Assembly (NCBI GenBank): GCA_002213445.1
Contig: NJIE01000006.1
Span: forward strand, 186,459-250,458
Reading direction: 5' to 3'
Length of the DNA stretch: 64,000 bases
Source of the DNA: Xenophilus sp. AP218F
GTDB taxonomy: Bacteria > Pseudomonadota > Gammaproteobacteria > Burkholderiales > Chromobacteriaceae
The first letter of the stretch is position 1. The number at the start of each line of letters is the position of its first letter. Under the pieces are notes generated by a model. That model saw only the letters and a list, made by a program, of their open reading frames with translations. It searched no databases and was not told the origin of the DNA. Shown here one piece after another: positions 8,913-17,159 of the stretch. The translations under genes and the position numbers were made by a program.

Positions 8913-9269
8913 TGAAATTCTCCCGAGTCTGTCCTGGTTTGAATCGTGTTTTGGCCAGCCCGGTTCCGGGCTGGCCAGTGAATTTTTTGTTACTCCATTT
9001 TGCAGCGCGTCACGACGGCAGGCAATGGGGTAGCGCACTTTTATTGCGATGCATGGCGGGCATGCCGGACATCCCTCGCCGCGCCGGCGAAGCATTGGCG
9101 CAGCGCCCTGCGCAAGCGCCCCGGCCCGCCGATTCCATATGCATTCCCGGCCATGTCCTTTCCGCAGTAAACTGGCGTTTCGGCCGCAATCGTCATGATG
9201 CCCGCCTCTTGGAGAGGAGACATCCGCCGCGCGCCCCCATTTTCACCACGCAAAAGACAGGAGCCTGGC
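8913..9269. other. 357-nt intergenic region between asd and the zinc-ribbon gene
   Basis: No gene is supported here. It holds a perfect 12-bp inverted repeat at 8952-8977 (TGGCCAGCCCGG, 2-nt TT spacer, CCGGGCTGGCCA). On the plus strand AATTTTTTG follows after GTG, so it looks like a terminator for plus-strand RNA. On the minus strand it lies in the presumed asd leader, 40 nt upstream of the asd start. The asd promoter and that of the divergent 78-residue gene should lie here, but I see no convincing -35/-10 pair. Confidence 0.6.
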
Positions 9270-9506
9270 ATGCCGAAACAGTTTTGCGAAAAATGCGGGA
9301 AAGAAACCGAGCACAAGGAATTCATCAAGCAAAAACCATCAGCGTATGGCCCGGGCAAAAAAGAACAGTTCAAAGCCTTTGTCGATGGCTTGGTCTCGGG
9401 CTATGGCGGCGGCGGGCTGGCTGCCATCGAGTTGATTGACCGCTACGTAGTCTGCGAAGCGTGCGGGCACAAGAAACTGGAAAATTTCGGCGACGAGTTC
9501 AAGTAG
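9270..9506 (+). CDS. Small zinc-ribbon protein (78 aa)
   Basis: A 78-residue cytoplasmic protein starting MPKQFCEKCGKETEHKEFI and ending with a second cysteine pair in VVCEACGHKKLENFGDEFK. The two CxxC pairs frame a zinc-ribbon or rubredoxin-like knuckle with about 50 residues between, including a glycine-rich turn SGYGGGGLAAIEL. ACAGGAG lies 6 nt before the ATG, which decides the start over upstream in-frame codons. It runs opposite to leuB and asd, tail-to-tail with leuB. Function unknown; the basic, cysteine-paired make-up would suit nucleic-acid or protein binding, but that is inference. Confidence 0.75.
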   Translation: MPKQFCEKCGKETEHKEFIKQKPSAYGPGKKEQFKAFVDGLVSGYGGGGLAAIELIDRYVVCEACGHKKLENFGDEFK

Positions 9507-9584
9507 GCCTCGTGCGAACAAAGCCGGATCGCTCGAATTCCCGATGCGCGACAGGTCAGCCCCGTCGCGCACCGGAGCTTTCGA

Positions 9585-10649
9585 TCACATCGCCGCCACC
9601 ACCGCGTCGCCCATGGCGGAGCAGCTGACCTTCTCGCAACCGGCCTCGAAAATGTCGGCGGTGCGATAGCCCTGCGCCAGCACCTTTTTCACCGCGCCTT
9701 CCACGCGCTGCGCCGCGGCTTCTTCGCCAAAGCTGTAGCGCAGCATCATCGCCGCAGACAGTATCGTGGCCAGCGGATTGGCCAGGTTCTTGCCGGCGAT
9801 GTCCGGCGCGGAACCGTGGCTGGGTTCGTAAAGGCCCTTGTTGTTCTGATCCAGCGACGCCGACGGCAGCATGCCGATGGAGCCGGTGAGCATGGAGGCT
9901 TCGTCCGACAGGATGTCGCCGAAGATATTGCCGGTGACCATCACGTCGAACTGCTTGGGGTTGCGCACCAGCTGCATCGCGGCGTTGTCCACGTACATGT
10001 GGCTGAGTTCCACCTGCGGATACTCGCGCGCCACGTCTGTCATGATCTCTTTCCAGAACTCGGTGGTCTCCAGCACATTGGCCTTGTCCACCGAGCAGAG
10101 CTTCCTGCCCCGCTTCATGGCGATGCCGAAAGCGACGTGGGCGATGCGGCGGATTTCGCTCTCGCTGTAGCGCATGGTGTTGTAGGCCTCGCGCTCGCCC
10201 AGCTCGTTGACGGCGATGCCGCGCGGCTGGCCGAAGTAGATGTCGCCGGTCAGCTCGCGCACGATCATGATGTCAAGGCCGGACACCACTTCCGGCTTTA
10301 GCGTGGAGGCGTTGGCCAGTTCCGGGTACAGAATGGCCGGGCGCAGGTTGGCGAACAGGTTCAAATCCTTGCGAATGGCCAGCAGGCCGCGCTCCGGTCG
10401 CAGCGGACGATCCAGCTTGTCGTATTGCGGGCCGCCCACTGCGCCCAGCAGCACGGCGTCGGCTGCGCGACACAGCTGTTGCGTCGCCTCCGGGTACGGC
10501 GCGCCGTACTGATCGTAAGCCGCGCCGCCCAGCGGCGCGCGTTCGGTTTCGATCTTCAGGCCGTCGCGGCGCAGGACATCCAGCACGCGCTCGGCCTGGG
10601 CGATGATTTCCGGGCCGATGCCGTCGCCGGGCAAGATGGCAATCTTCAT
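9585..10649 (-). CDS. leuB: 3-isopropylmalate dehydrogenase
   Basis: LeuB oxidatively decarboxylates 3-isopropylmalate to 2-oxoisocaproate with NAD, the third leucine-specific step. The 354-residue product starts [23 protein letters not shown]. It has the substrate loop [21 protein letters not shown], the catalytic region with Tyr ([19 protein letters not shown]) and Lys ([16 protein letters not shown]), and the metal and cofactor motifs [20 protein letters not shown] and [18 protein letters not shown]. Full length. It is separated from leuD by one small membrane-protein gene in the same direction, so leuC-leuD-leuB probably form one operon. Confidence 0.97.
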   Translation of the reverse strand: MKIAILPGDGIGPEIIAQAERVLDVLRRDGLKIETERAPLGGAAYDQYGAPYPEATQQLCRAADAVLLGAVGGPQYDKLDRPLRPERGLLAIRKDLNLFANLRPAILYPELANASTLKPEVVSGLDIMIVRELTGDIYFGQPRGIAVNELGEREAYNTMRYSESEIRRIAHVAFGIAMKRGRKLCSVDKANVLETTEFWKEIMTDVAREYPQVELSHMYVDNAAMQLVRNPKQFDVMVTGNIFGDILSDEASMLTGSIGMLPSASLDQNNKGLYEPSHGSAPDIAGKNLANPLATILSAAMMLRYSFGEEAAAQRVEGAVKKVLAQGYRTADIFEAGCEKVSCSAMGDAVVAAM

Positions 10650-10671
10650 GTCTTATCCTTTTTATTTCGCT

Positions 10672-10965
10672 TCAATCGTGTCCGGTGAGCTTGGCCACCA
10701 GCACCTTTTCGCAACACTTGAACACCACGTAAGCCAGCATGGCGGCATAGCCGGACAGCAGCAACTCTCCGAGCTGACGCAAGGCTCCGTCCATCGCCGC
10801 CTGCCAGCCGGCATCCAGCCATAATTTCAGGTTGAGCTGCAGCAACAGCGCGAGATTGACCGTGCCGATGCCGAACAACAAAAAACTCAAGCCCAGCAAC
10901 CAAAAAGCCCATAGCGGATGAAGATACAGCCAGGCCATGAGGCTGCGGCCGTTTTGCTTGCTCAT
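10672..10965 (-). CDS. Small integral membrane protein between leuD and leuB
   Basis: A 97-residue protein with two hydrophobic segments, about 12-45 (LYLHPLWAFWLLGLSFLLFGIGTVNLALLL) and 65-83 (LGELLLSGYAAMLAYVVFKCCEKV). GGGAGG lies 7 nt before the ATG. It lies 22 nt upstream of leuB and downstream of leuD on the same strand, so it should be co-transcribed with the leucine genes. No enzymatic motif is visible and I do not recognise the family. A role tied to leucine synthesis is not implied by its sequence. Confidence 0.72.
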   Translation of the reverse strand: MSKQNGRSLMAWLYLHPLWAFWLLGLSFLLFGIGTVNLALLLQLNLKLWLDAGWQAAMDGALRQLGELLLSGYAAMLAYVVFKCCEKVLVAKLTGHD

Positions 10966-11019
10966 GTTTTCCCTCCCGGAAGCCGACTCGAGCGTGCCCT
11001 CATCTCAATACCATGCCGC

Positions 11020-11658
11020 TCAAGCAAACAGCCACGGCTGCGCGGCGCGCCGTTTGGCTTCAAAGGCCTGTATCTCGGCCTCGTGCCGCAGGGTCAGGCC
11101 GATTTCGTCCAAACCGCCGAGCAGGCACTGCTTGCGATGTTCGGTGATGTCGAAAGCGAAGGTCTGGCCGGCTGGCGCGGCCACGGTCTGCGCCGCCAGA
11201 TCCACCGTCAGGCTATAGCCCGGCGTCGCCGCGCATTCGCGGAACAGCTGATCGACGATATCCGCCGCCAGCACGATGGGCAGCAGGCCGTTCTTGTAGC
11301 AATTATTGAAGAAGATATCGGCGAAGCTCGGGGCGATCACCGCGCGAAAGCCCTGATCGTCCAGCGCCCACGGCGCGTGCTCGCGGCTGGAGCCGCAGCC
11401 GAAGTTCTCGCGCGCCAGCAGGATTTGCGCGCCTTGATAACGCGGCTGGTTGAGCACGAAGTCCGGGTTCAACGGACGCTTGCCGTTGTCCATGCCCGGT
11501 TCGCCATGGTCGAGGTAACGCCACTCGTCGAACAGGTTGGGGCCGAAGCCGGATCGTTTGATCGATTTCAGAAACTGCTTGGGGATGATGGCGTCGGTAT
11601 CGACGTTGGCCCGGTCCAGCGGACAGACCAGCCCCTGCAAAGTGGTGAATGCCTTCAT
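11020..11658 (-). CDS. leuD: 3-isopropylmalate dehydratase small subunit
   Basis: LeuD is the swivel-domain subunit of isopropylmalate isomerase and works with LeuC. The product is 212 residues, the usual length, starting [30 protein letters not shown]. It has the conserved [18 protein letters not shown] segment, which shapes the substrate pocket, and [21 protein letters not shown] lies 7 nt before the ATG at 11658; an upstream in-frame extension to 11772 would add 38 unrelated residues. It follows leuC and the entericidin-like gene on the same strand. Confidence 0.97.
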   Translation of the reverse strand: MKAFTTLQGLVCPLDRANVDTDAIIPKQFLKSIKRSGFGPNLFDEWRYLDHGEPGMDNGKRPLNPDFVLNQPRYQGAQILLARENFGCGSSREHAPWALDDQGFRAVIAPSFADIFFNNCYKNGLLPIVLAADIVDQLFRECAATPGYSLTVDLAAQTVAAPAGQTFAFDITEHRKQCLLGGLDEIGLTLRHEAEIQAFEAKRRAAQPWLFA

Positions 11659-11692
11659 ATCGCGCTCCCTGTATTCAGGATGGCGCGGCGGA

Positions 11693-11878
11693 TCACTCGG
11701 CGGCGCGCTGTATCGCCTGGCCGCTCTTCTCCACCGCGTTGCCGATCGCCTGCCCGGCCTTTTGCAGGCCATGCTCCACCGCCTGGCCGCCTTGTCTGGC
11801 GTCCGCCCCCATGCCGCGCATGGTGTGGCAGCCGGTCAGCCAGACAAGACTGGCGAGCAGGACGATCATGGTTTTCAT
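11693..11878 (-). CDS. Entericidin A/B-family small lipoprotein
   Basis: A 61-residue lipoprotein precursor: hydrophobic signal [17 protein letters not shown] with a lipobox (LTGC) at residue 17, then the family signature [20 protein letters not shown] and Ala/Gly-rich amphipathic repeats ([22 protein letters not shown]). Entericidins are small membrane lipoproteins. In E. coli EcnA/EcnB were described as an antidote/toxin pair, but only a single copy is found here. It lies 19 nt downstream of leuC and 34 nt upstream of leuD, a placement known from other betaproteobacteria such as Burkholderia. Confidence 0.85.
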   Translation of the reverse strand: MKTMIVLLASLVWLTGCHTMRGMGADARQGGQAVEHGLQKAGQAIGNAVEKSGQAIQRAAE

Positions 11879-11897
11879 TGCAGAACTCCGCCGTAAA

Positions 11898-13310
11898 TCA
11901 GACGGCCCATTCTCGCATGTCGACGAAATGCCCGGCCACCGCCGCCGCCGCCGCCATCGCCGGACTCACCAGATGGGTGCGTCCGCCCTGGCCCTGGCGG
12001 CCTTCGAAATTGCGGTTGGAGGTGGAGGCGCAGCGCTCGCCCGGCTGCAGCCGGTCGGCGTTCATGGCCAGGCACATCGAACAGCCCGGCTCGCGCCATT
12101 CGAAACCGGCGGCGATGAAAACCTTGTCCAGCCCTTCGGCCTCGGCCTGCGCCTTGACCAGGCCCGAGCCCGGCACAACCAGCGCGCGTTTGACGCCGGC
12201 CGCTTTCCGTCGGCCCTTGGCCACCGCCGCCGCCTCGCGCAGGTCTTCGATGCGGCTGTTGGTACAGGAGCCGATGAACACCACGTCCACCGGAATCTCG
12301 TTGATCGGGGTGTCCGCTTCCAGGCCCATGTAGGCGAGCGCGCGCTCGATGCCGGATTTTTTCACCGGATCGCTCTCGCGCGCCGGGTTCGGCACCTTGC
12401 CGTTTACCGCCGCCACCATCTCCGGCGAGGTGCCCCAGGTGACTTGCGGCTGGATATCCGCCGCATTCAGCGCCACCACCTGGTCAAAATGCGCGCCATC
12501 GTCGGAACGCAGCGTGCGCCAGTAGGCCACCGCCTTGTCCCACTGCTCGTCCTTAGGCGCGAACGGCCGGCCCCGCACATATTCGATGGTCTTGTCGTCC
12601 ACCGCCACCATGCCAGAGCGAGCGCCGCCTTCTATCGCCATATTGCACAGCGTCATGCGGCCCTCCATGCTCAAACCGCGAATGGCCTCGCCGCCGAACT
12701 CGATGGCGTAACCGGTGCCGCCGGCGGTGCCGATCTTGCCGATGATGGCCAGCGCCACGTCCTTGGCGGTGACGCCGGCGGGCAGTTCGCCGTCCACCCG
12801 CACCAGCATGTTCTTGGACTTCTTGGCCACCAGACACTGGGTGGCCATCACATGCTCCACCTCGGAGGTGCCGATGCCATGCGCCAGCGCGCCGAACGCG
12901 CCGTGGGTGGAAGTGTGGCTGTCGCCGCAGACCACGGTCATGCCCGGCAGCGTCGCGCCCTGCTCCGGCCCCATCACGTGGACGATGCCCTGTCCTTTGT
13001 CCTTGAACGGAAAGTAGGCCAGCGCGCCGAATTCCTTGATATTGGCGTCCAGCGTTTCAACCTGCTGGCGCGAGATCGGGTCCAAGATGCCGCGGTCCCA
13101 ATGGTCGGTCGGCGTATTGTGGTCGGCGGTGGACACCACGGAATCCACGCGCCACAGCCGGCGCCCGGCCAGTTTCAGGCCTTCGAAGGCTTGCGGGCTG
13201 GTGACTTCGTGCACCAGATGGCGATCGATGTACAAGAGCGCGGTGCCGTCGGCTTCCTCTCGCACTACGTGGCTGTTCCAGAGTTTGTCGTACAGGGTTT
13301 GTGCAGTCAT
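11898..13310 (-). CDS. leuC: 3-isopropylmalate dehydratase large subunit
   Basis: LeuC carries the [4Fe-4S] cluster of isopropylmalate isomerase, which converts 2-isopropylmalate to 3-isopropylmalate. The 470-residue product starts [16 protein letters not shown]. It has aconitase-superfamily motifs: [36 protein letters not shown] and GCSMCLAMN, whose three cysteines bind the cluster. The in-frame extension to 13628 is not protein-like, so the ATG at 13310 is chosen. It is the first gene of the leuC-ecn-leuD-(membrane protein)-leuB run. The promoter must lie in the 112-nt spacer shared with the divergent MmyB-type regulator. Confidence 0.97.
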   Translation of the reverse strand: MTAQTLYDKLWNSHVVREEADGTALLYIDRHLVHEVTSPQAFEGLKLAGRRLWRVDSVVSTADHNTPTDHWDRGILDPISRQQVETLDANIKEFGALAYFPFKDKGQGIVHVMGPEQGATLPGMTVVCGDSHTSTHGAFGALAHGIGTSEVEHVMATQCLVAKKSKNMLVRVDGELPAGVTAKDVALAIIGKIGTAGGTGYAIEFGGEAIRGLSMEGRMTLCNMAIEGGARSGMVAVDDKTIEYVRGRPFAPKDEQWDKAVAYWRTLRSDDGAHFDQVVALNAADIQPQVTWGTSPEMVAAVNGKVPNPARESDPVKKSGIERALAYMGLEADTPINEIPVDVVFIGSCTNSRIEDLREAAAVAKGRRKAAGVKRALVVPGSGLVKAQAEAEGLDKVFIAAGFEWREPGCSMCLAMNADRLQPGERCASTSNRNFEGRQGQGGRTHLVSPAMAAAAAVAGHFVDMREWAV

Positions 13311-13375
13311 GTTTACGCTTCCTCGGATAACGCGGCGCGCGTCGTTGAGCACATCTTTCACCAGCTTTGATCCTG

Positions 13376-13405
13376 TTACAAGATAAGCCGTTATACTGGT
13401 ATAAA
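13376..13405 (+). promoter_or_regulatory. Candidate promoter with palindromic operator before the MmyB-type regulator
   Basis: TTACAA (13376-13381) and TATAAA (13400-13405) are spaced 18 nt apart and lie just upstream of the start at 13423. Overlapping the -10 region is a 14-nt palindrome TTATAC-TG-GTATAA (13391-13404), whose two 6-nt arms match perfectly. Such a site over the -10 box is what an autorepressor would use. That the MmyB-type regulator binds it is inference. The site is also about 80 nt from the leuC start on the other strand. Confidence 0.5.
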
Positions 13406-13422
13406 AACCAACAGGATCGACC

Positions 13423-14199
13423 ATGCCCCTCTCTCCCGCCACCCCGCTAGGCGCTTTCCTGCGCGCCCATCGCGAACGCCTGACGCCGCAACAGGCCGGC
13501 CTGCCGGCAGGAAGCCGCCGCCGCGCCAAAGGCCTGCGCCGCGAAGAGGTGGCGCAGCTGGCCGGCATCAGCCCCACCTGGCTCACCTGGCTAGAACAAG
13601 GGCGCACCGAGTCGGTATCGGCGCACACGCTGACGCGGCTGGCCGCCGCCTTGCAGCTCTCCGGCCCGCAAACCGATTATCTGTTTGATCTGGCGGGTCT
13701 GAAGAACCCGCAGGAAAAGCGCGGCGAAGCCCACCCCCAGGCGCGCGACATTCTGGAGAAGATGCTGCCGCGCATCGATCTGGCGGCCTATGTGCTGGAT
13801 CGCCACTGGCAGGCCGTGGCCTGGAACCAAGCCGCCGCGACGCTGTTTTGCGACTGGCTGGGCCAGCCGGACGCCAGCCGCAACCAGCTGGATTTCATTT
13901 TTCTCATGCCGGCGGCGCAACATTTCCTCGACAACTGGCCGGAACGGGCGCGCCGCGTCGTGGCGGAGCTGCGCGCCGATCTGGGCCAACAGCTGGACGA
14001 CCCTGCCACCGCCGCCATGCTGGAGCGTCTGCGCCGCGACAGCGCCGATTTCAATCGCCTGTGGCAGCAGCAGGACGTGCTGGAGCGAGAAGGCGGCGAA
14101 CGCAGCTTCCTGCACCCGACGCTGGGCAGACTCACCCGGCAACAGATCACGCTGCGCCCCAGCCACGCGCCGGAGTACAAGCTGGTGATGCTGCTATGA
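13423..14199 (+). CDS. XRE-family regulator with MmyB-like ligand-binding domain
   Basis: A 258-residue transcription regulator. The N-terminal helix-turn-helix (about 5-90) has the typical sequence [14 protein letters not shown] ... [25 protein letters not shown]. The C-terminal two-thirds matches the MmyB-like (MLTR) ligand-binding fold, with [23 protein letters not shown] and a late segment [26 protein letters not shown]. Members usually repress a neighbouring gene. Here the adjacent convergent unit holds a broken NTF2-like gene and an MFS transporter, which may be its targets. It is divergent from leuC. A palindrome overlaps its promoter. The ligand is unknown. Confidence 0.88.
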   Translation: MPLSPATPLGAFLRAHRERLTPQQAGLPAGSRRRAKGLRREEVAQLAGISPTWLTWLEQGRTESVSAHTLTRLAAALQLSGPQTDYLFDLAGLKNPQEKRGEAHPQARDILEKMLPRIDLAAYVLDRHWQAVAWNQAAATLFCDWLGQPDASRNQLDFIFLMPAAQHFLDNWPERARRVVAELRADLGQQLDDPATAAMLERLRRDSADFNRLWQQQDVLEREGGERSFLHPTLGRLTRQQITLRPSHAPEYKLVMLL

Positions 14200-14574
14200 G
14201 GCTGCCGGCGGCCCCAGATGCTCCTGCAGCAAACGCCAGCCCCGCGCGTCGCGGATCAGCGCGCAGCTGCCGCGCCCGGCGCCGCTGGCCGGCTCTCCAT
14301 CGATCAACCCGTTCCAGCTGAAATCGTAGACGCAGCAGGCGAAGTCGGCTCCGCGTGCCGTCCAATGCAGGTTTTGCACCTGGTAGCGCTCGCTGCGTAT
14401 CCATTCGAAAGTCTGGCGGATGGCGGCGCAGACCGCCGCCTTGCCGTGAAACGTGCCCTCGGCGAACACGAAGCAGGCGTCTTCATGCAGCCAAGGCGCC
14501 GCCTACCGCCAGTCATGGCTGGCCAGCGCCCGCTGATAGCCGGCCAGCGCGTCCTCCGGGGTCAGGCCGGGCAC
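14194..14574 (-). pseudogene. NTF2/SnoaL-like protein gene interrupted by an amber codon
   Basis: From a GTG at 14574 the frame reads MPGLTPEDALAGYQRALASHDWR, hits TAG at 14503-14505, and continues in the same frame as AAPWLHEDACFVFAEGTFHG and on to [15 protein letters not shown]. Together this is a normal ~126-residue NTF2-like (SnoaL/DUF4440-type) protein with no missing residues. CAG to TAG, a single transition, would restore it with Gln at the break. The start overlaps the end of the upstream MFS gene by 13 nt and the end overlaps the convergent regulator by 6 nt. Recent nonsense mutation, sequencing error or amber read-through are all possible. An internal GTG at 14469 could give a 91-residue fragment. 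Confidence 0.75.
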
Positions 14575-15728
14575 GCGATTTTCCTGCCATCGCCGGCCGG
14601 CAGCCATTTCAGGCACACCAGCACCCCCAGCAGCGCAGCGGCGGCCGACATGGCGAAAGTGGGCATCAAGCCGCCGTGCGGCCAGATCAGTCCGCTGATC
14701 AGGCCGCCGGCGCTGCCGCCGACGCCGAAGGACGCGATGATGTAAAAGCCCTGGGCCCGGCCGTGGTGATGCTCGGCGAACATCCGGTTGATCAGGCCCA
14801 CCGACGTCGCGTGATGCAGGCCGAAAGTGAGGCCGTGCAGGGTCTGGGCGAATACCGCGGCCGCCGGGCTGGCCAGCAGCGTGCCGATCAGCGCGAAGCG
14901 CAGCACGGCGGCCAGCAGCGACAGCAGCATCAATGTCTCCAGCCGGAAGCGGCGCATGATGCGCGGCATCGCCAGAAACACCAGCACCTCGCTGACCACG
15001 CCCACGCCCCACAGCATGCCGATCACGCCCGGATCATAAGCCTCGCCCTTCAGCCCGATGGAATAGAAGGTGTAATACGGGCCATGGGCGAAGGCCATCA
15101 GGAAACAGCAGGCGAACAGCGCCATCACCTTGGGTTGGCGCAGCGTCTGCAGGATGGGCTCGCCGCTGTGCGCCTTGCGCGCGGCTTGCGCCTCCGGCAC
15201 GGCGAAGGCCGACACCGCCACCAGCGCCAGAAAACCGGTCAGCAGCCAGGGCAGATTGGCGATGCCAAGCCAGTCGAGCAGATAGCCGCCGGTCATCGAG
15301 AAACAGATGAAACCGATGGAACCCCACACCCGGATGCGGCTGTACTGGCCCGGCTCGGCGCGGGTGAGGAAGGCGGTGCTGGCCTCCACCAGCGGCAGCG
15401 CCGCCGCCCAGAAGAAGTGCGAGACGGCGAGGCTGACGAAAATCCACCAGAAGGCATGATCCATGCCTACCGCGCCGAAGGCCGCCGCCGACAGGATAGA
15501 CGTGGTGATGATGATGTTGCGGCGGCGGCCGCTATGGTCGGCCAGCCAGCCCCACAGCCCCGGCGCGACGATGCGGGCCAGCGTGGAGAGCGCGATCAGG
15601 ATGGATATCTGCCAGGCGGAAAACGACAGCGACTCCAGATACAGGCCCCAGAACGGGCCGAACAAGCCTTGAAACGCGAAATAGGTGAAATAGAAAACGC
15701 CAAACGGAACCAGGGAAATCTGTTGCAT
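14562..15728 (-). CDS. MFS transporter, HcaT/YcaD-like
   Basis: A 388-residue inner-membrane carrier with about twelve hydrophobic segments. It starts MQQISLVPFGVFYFTYFAFQ and carries the MFS loop motif GWLADHSGRRRNIII after helix 2. The sequence style (GPFWGLYLESLSFSAWQISIL, HGLTFGLHHATSVGLINRMF) is that of the 3-phenylpropionate/HcaT-type MFS_1-like group, which also includes nucleoside/proton symporter-like members. The substrate cannot be told from sequence. It probably shares a transcript with the downstream broken NTF2-like gene, which it overlaps. Confidence 0.85.
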   Translation of the reverse strand: MQQISLVPFGVFYFTYFAFQGLFGPFWGLYLESLSFSAWQISILIALSTLARIVAPGLWGWLADHSGRRRNIIITTSILSAAAFGAVGMDHAFWWIFVSLAVSHFFWAAALPLVEASTAFLTRAEPGQYSRIRVWGSIGFICFSMTGGYLLDWLGIANLPWLLTGFLALVAVSAFAVPEAQAARKAHSGEPILQTLRQPKVMALFACCFLMAFAHGPYYTFYSIGLKGEAYDPGVIGMLWGVGVVSEVLVFLAMPRIMRRFRLETLMLLSLLAAVLRFALIGTLLASPAAAVFAQTLHGLTFGLHHATSVGLINRMFAEHHHGRAQGFYIIASFGVGGSAGGLISGLIWPHGGLMPTFAMSAAAALLGVLVCLKWLPAGDGRKIACPA

Positions 15729-15753
15729 GTTCTAATTCTTGCTTTCAGGTTGC

Positions 15754-15778
15754 AAAAAACCCTCGCCGGGCGAGGGTT
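15754..15778 (-). terminator. Rho-independent terminator after hslR
   Basis: On the minus strand AACCCTCG (plus 15771-15778) pairs with CGAGGGTT (15758-15765) around a 5-nt loop, and the stem is followed by a T run (plus-strand A run 15754-15759). It lies 65 nt after the hslR stop, where transcription from the FAH-hslR pair should end, and just upstream of the MFS gene. Confidence 0.75.
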
Positions 15779-15842
15779 GGATGACAAGCGCCGCTCGCGG
15801 CCGAGCGCGCAGGCTGGGCGCGAATAGAGAGGGCCGCCACGC

Positions 15843-16244
15843 TCAGAACGAACCCTTGAAACGGGCGATGTCGCGGCGCGCCTTCTTGGTCGGACGGCCT
15901 TCGCCGTGCGGGAAACTGGCGTGCTCGGCCTTGAGCAGCAAGGCCCGCTCCTCGCGCGCGGCGATGGACTCGGCGGACTCGCGGTACAGCAGCTGCGCCT
16001 CCTTCGCCGGGCGGCGCTGGGTCGCCAACGCCAATACCTCGACGTTGTATTCCAGCTGATTGATGCGCAGCTGCAGGCGATCGCCCTCCTTCGCCACCCG
16101 CGACGCCTTGACCCGCTCGCCGTTGACCAGCACCCGGCCCAGCTCCAGCGCTTCGTGCGCCAGTTGGCGGGTCTTGTAAAAACGCGCCGCCCACAACCAT
16201 TTGTCCAGACGGACTTTGCCGTCGTCTTCCTGCGGCTTGCTCAT
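15843..16244 (-). CDS. hslR: S4-domain ribosome-associated heat-shock protein Hsp15
   Basis: Hsp15 binds 50S subunits that carry a stalled nascent-chain tRNA and helps recycle them. The 133-residue product has an N-terminal S4 RNA-binding domain (about 10-70: VRLDKWLWAARFYKTRQLAHE, LVNGERVKASRVAKEGDRLQL) and a basic tail GRPTKKARRDIARFKGSF. The start at 16244 overlaps the stop of the upstream FAH gene by 4 nt (ATGA), so the two are coupled. Length and domain order are as in E. coli HslR. Confidence 0.92.
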   Translation of the reverse strand: MSKPQEDDGKVRLDKWLWAARFYKTRQLAHEALELGRVLVNGERVKASRVAKEGDRLQLRINQLEYNVEVLALATQRRPAKEAQLLYRESAESIAAREERALLLKAEHASFPHGEGRPTKKARRDIARFKGSF

Positions 16245-16894
16245 CGTGCGACGTCCCAATGCGCGTCGACGAGCCCCGACAGCGACAACTCCAGCCGGTC
16301 GCCCGGCCGCACCGCAGCCACGCCTGCGGGCGTGCCGGTGAAGATCAGATCGCCGTCGCTCAGCCCGTAATGCTGCGACAGATGGCGGATGATGGCGGCC
16401 ACCGGAAACAGCATCTGGCCGGTATTGCCCTGCTGGCGCGGCTCGCCGTTGACCCGCAGCGCGATATCCAGCGCCTGCGGATCGGACACGTTGGCGGCCG
16501 GCGTGAAAGAGGAAACGCAGGCGGAGCCGCGAAAGGCCTTGGCCCGCGTCCAGGGGTGGCCCTTGCGTTTGGCCTCTTCCTGCGCGTCGCGCGCGGTCAT
16601 GTCCAGGCCGATGCCGTAGCCGGCGACATGCTCCAGCGCGTCGGCCTCGGCGATATCGTCGCCGCCCTTGCCGATCAGCGCCACCAATTCGCACTCGTGA
16701 TGCACGTCCCGGGAGTAAGGCGGCAGCGGAATCGGCGCGCCCTCGCGCAGCAGCGCGCTGGTGGGCTTGAGGAAAACCAGAGGTTCGGATTCGGGGCGGT
16801 TGCCCAATTCCGCGACATGCGCGGCGTAATTGCGACCGATGCAGAAAATATTCCCGACGCGGACATTATGTAAACCAAGTTTTACATACGACAT
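16241..16894 (-). CDS. Fumarylacetoacetate hydrolase-family protein (FAHD1-like)
   Basis: A 217-residue enzyme of the FAH superfamily, of the short FAHD1/oxaloacetate tautomerase or acylpyruvase type. It shows IFCIGRNYAAHVAELGN, PLVFLKPTSALL, the metal-binding acidic residues in HHECELVALIGKGG and the conserved GYGIGLDMTARDAQ ... WTRAKAFRGSACVSSF. A terminal motif DLIFTGTPAGVAAVRPGD completes the fold. AAGGAG lies 7 nt before the ATG at 16894, which is preferred to the GTG one codon earlier. The exact substrate is not deducible. First gene of a pair with hslR. Confidence 0.88.
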   Translation of the reverse strand: MSYVKLGLHNVRVGNIFCIGRNYAAHVAELGNRPESEPLVFLKPTSALLREGAPIPLPPYSRDVHHECELVALIGKGGDDIAEADALEHVAGYGIGLDMTARDAQEEAKRKGHPWTRAKAFRGSACVSSFTPAANVSDPQALDIALRVNGEPRQQGNTGQMLFPVAAIIRHLSQHYGLSDGDLIFTGTPAGVAAVRPGDRLELSLSGLVDAHWDVAR

Positions 16895-17159
16895 CACAAT
16901 TCTCCTTGGCTGAGCGGGCGATTATCCCATAAGCAAGCAGAAACAGACACATTGGTTTTGTCATGACATTAACAATTTTGCGCATTGCAACAACAATTCA
17001 TTCCGCCCCGGCGGCTAATGGGCCAGTTTACCGGGGCGAGCGCGTGAAAATGTCATGCAACCCTGTTAGAGTTTGGCGACACGTCTGCGTGACGATGGCT
17101 CGCCACAGACAGAATCCGACTCGCTTCGAACACGAACCCAATACGTTTAGGAGGTCATT

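Noticed and set aside
9041-9373. Minus-strand frame opposite the zinc-ribbon gene, with an internal 51-codon ATG frame
   Set aside because: It overlaps a better-supported gene on the other strand; only a weak AAGAGG site precedes the internal ATG and no family pattern is seen.
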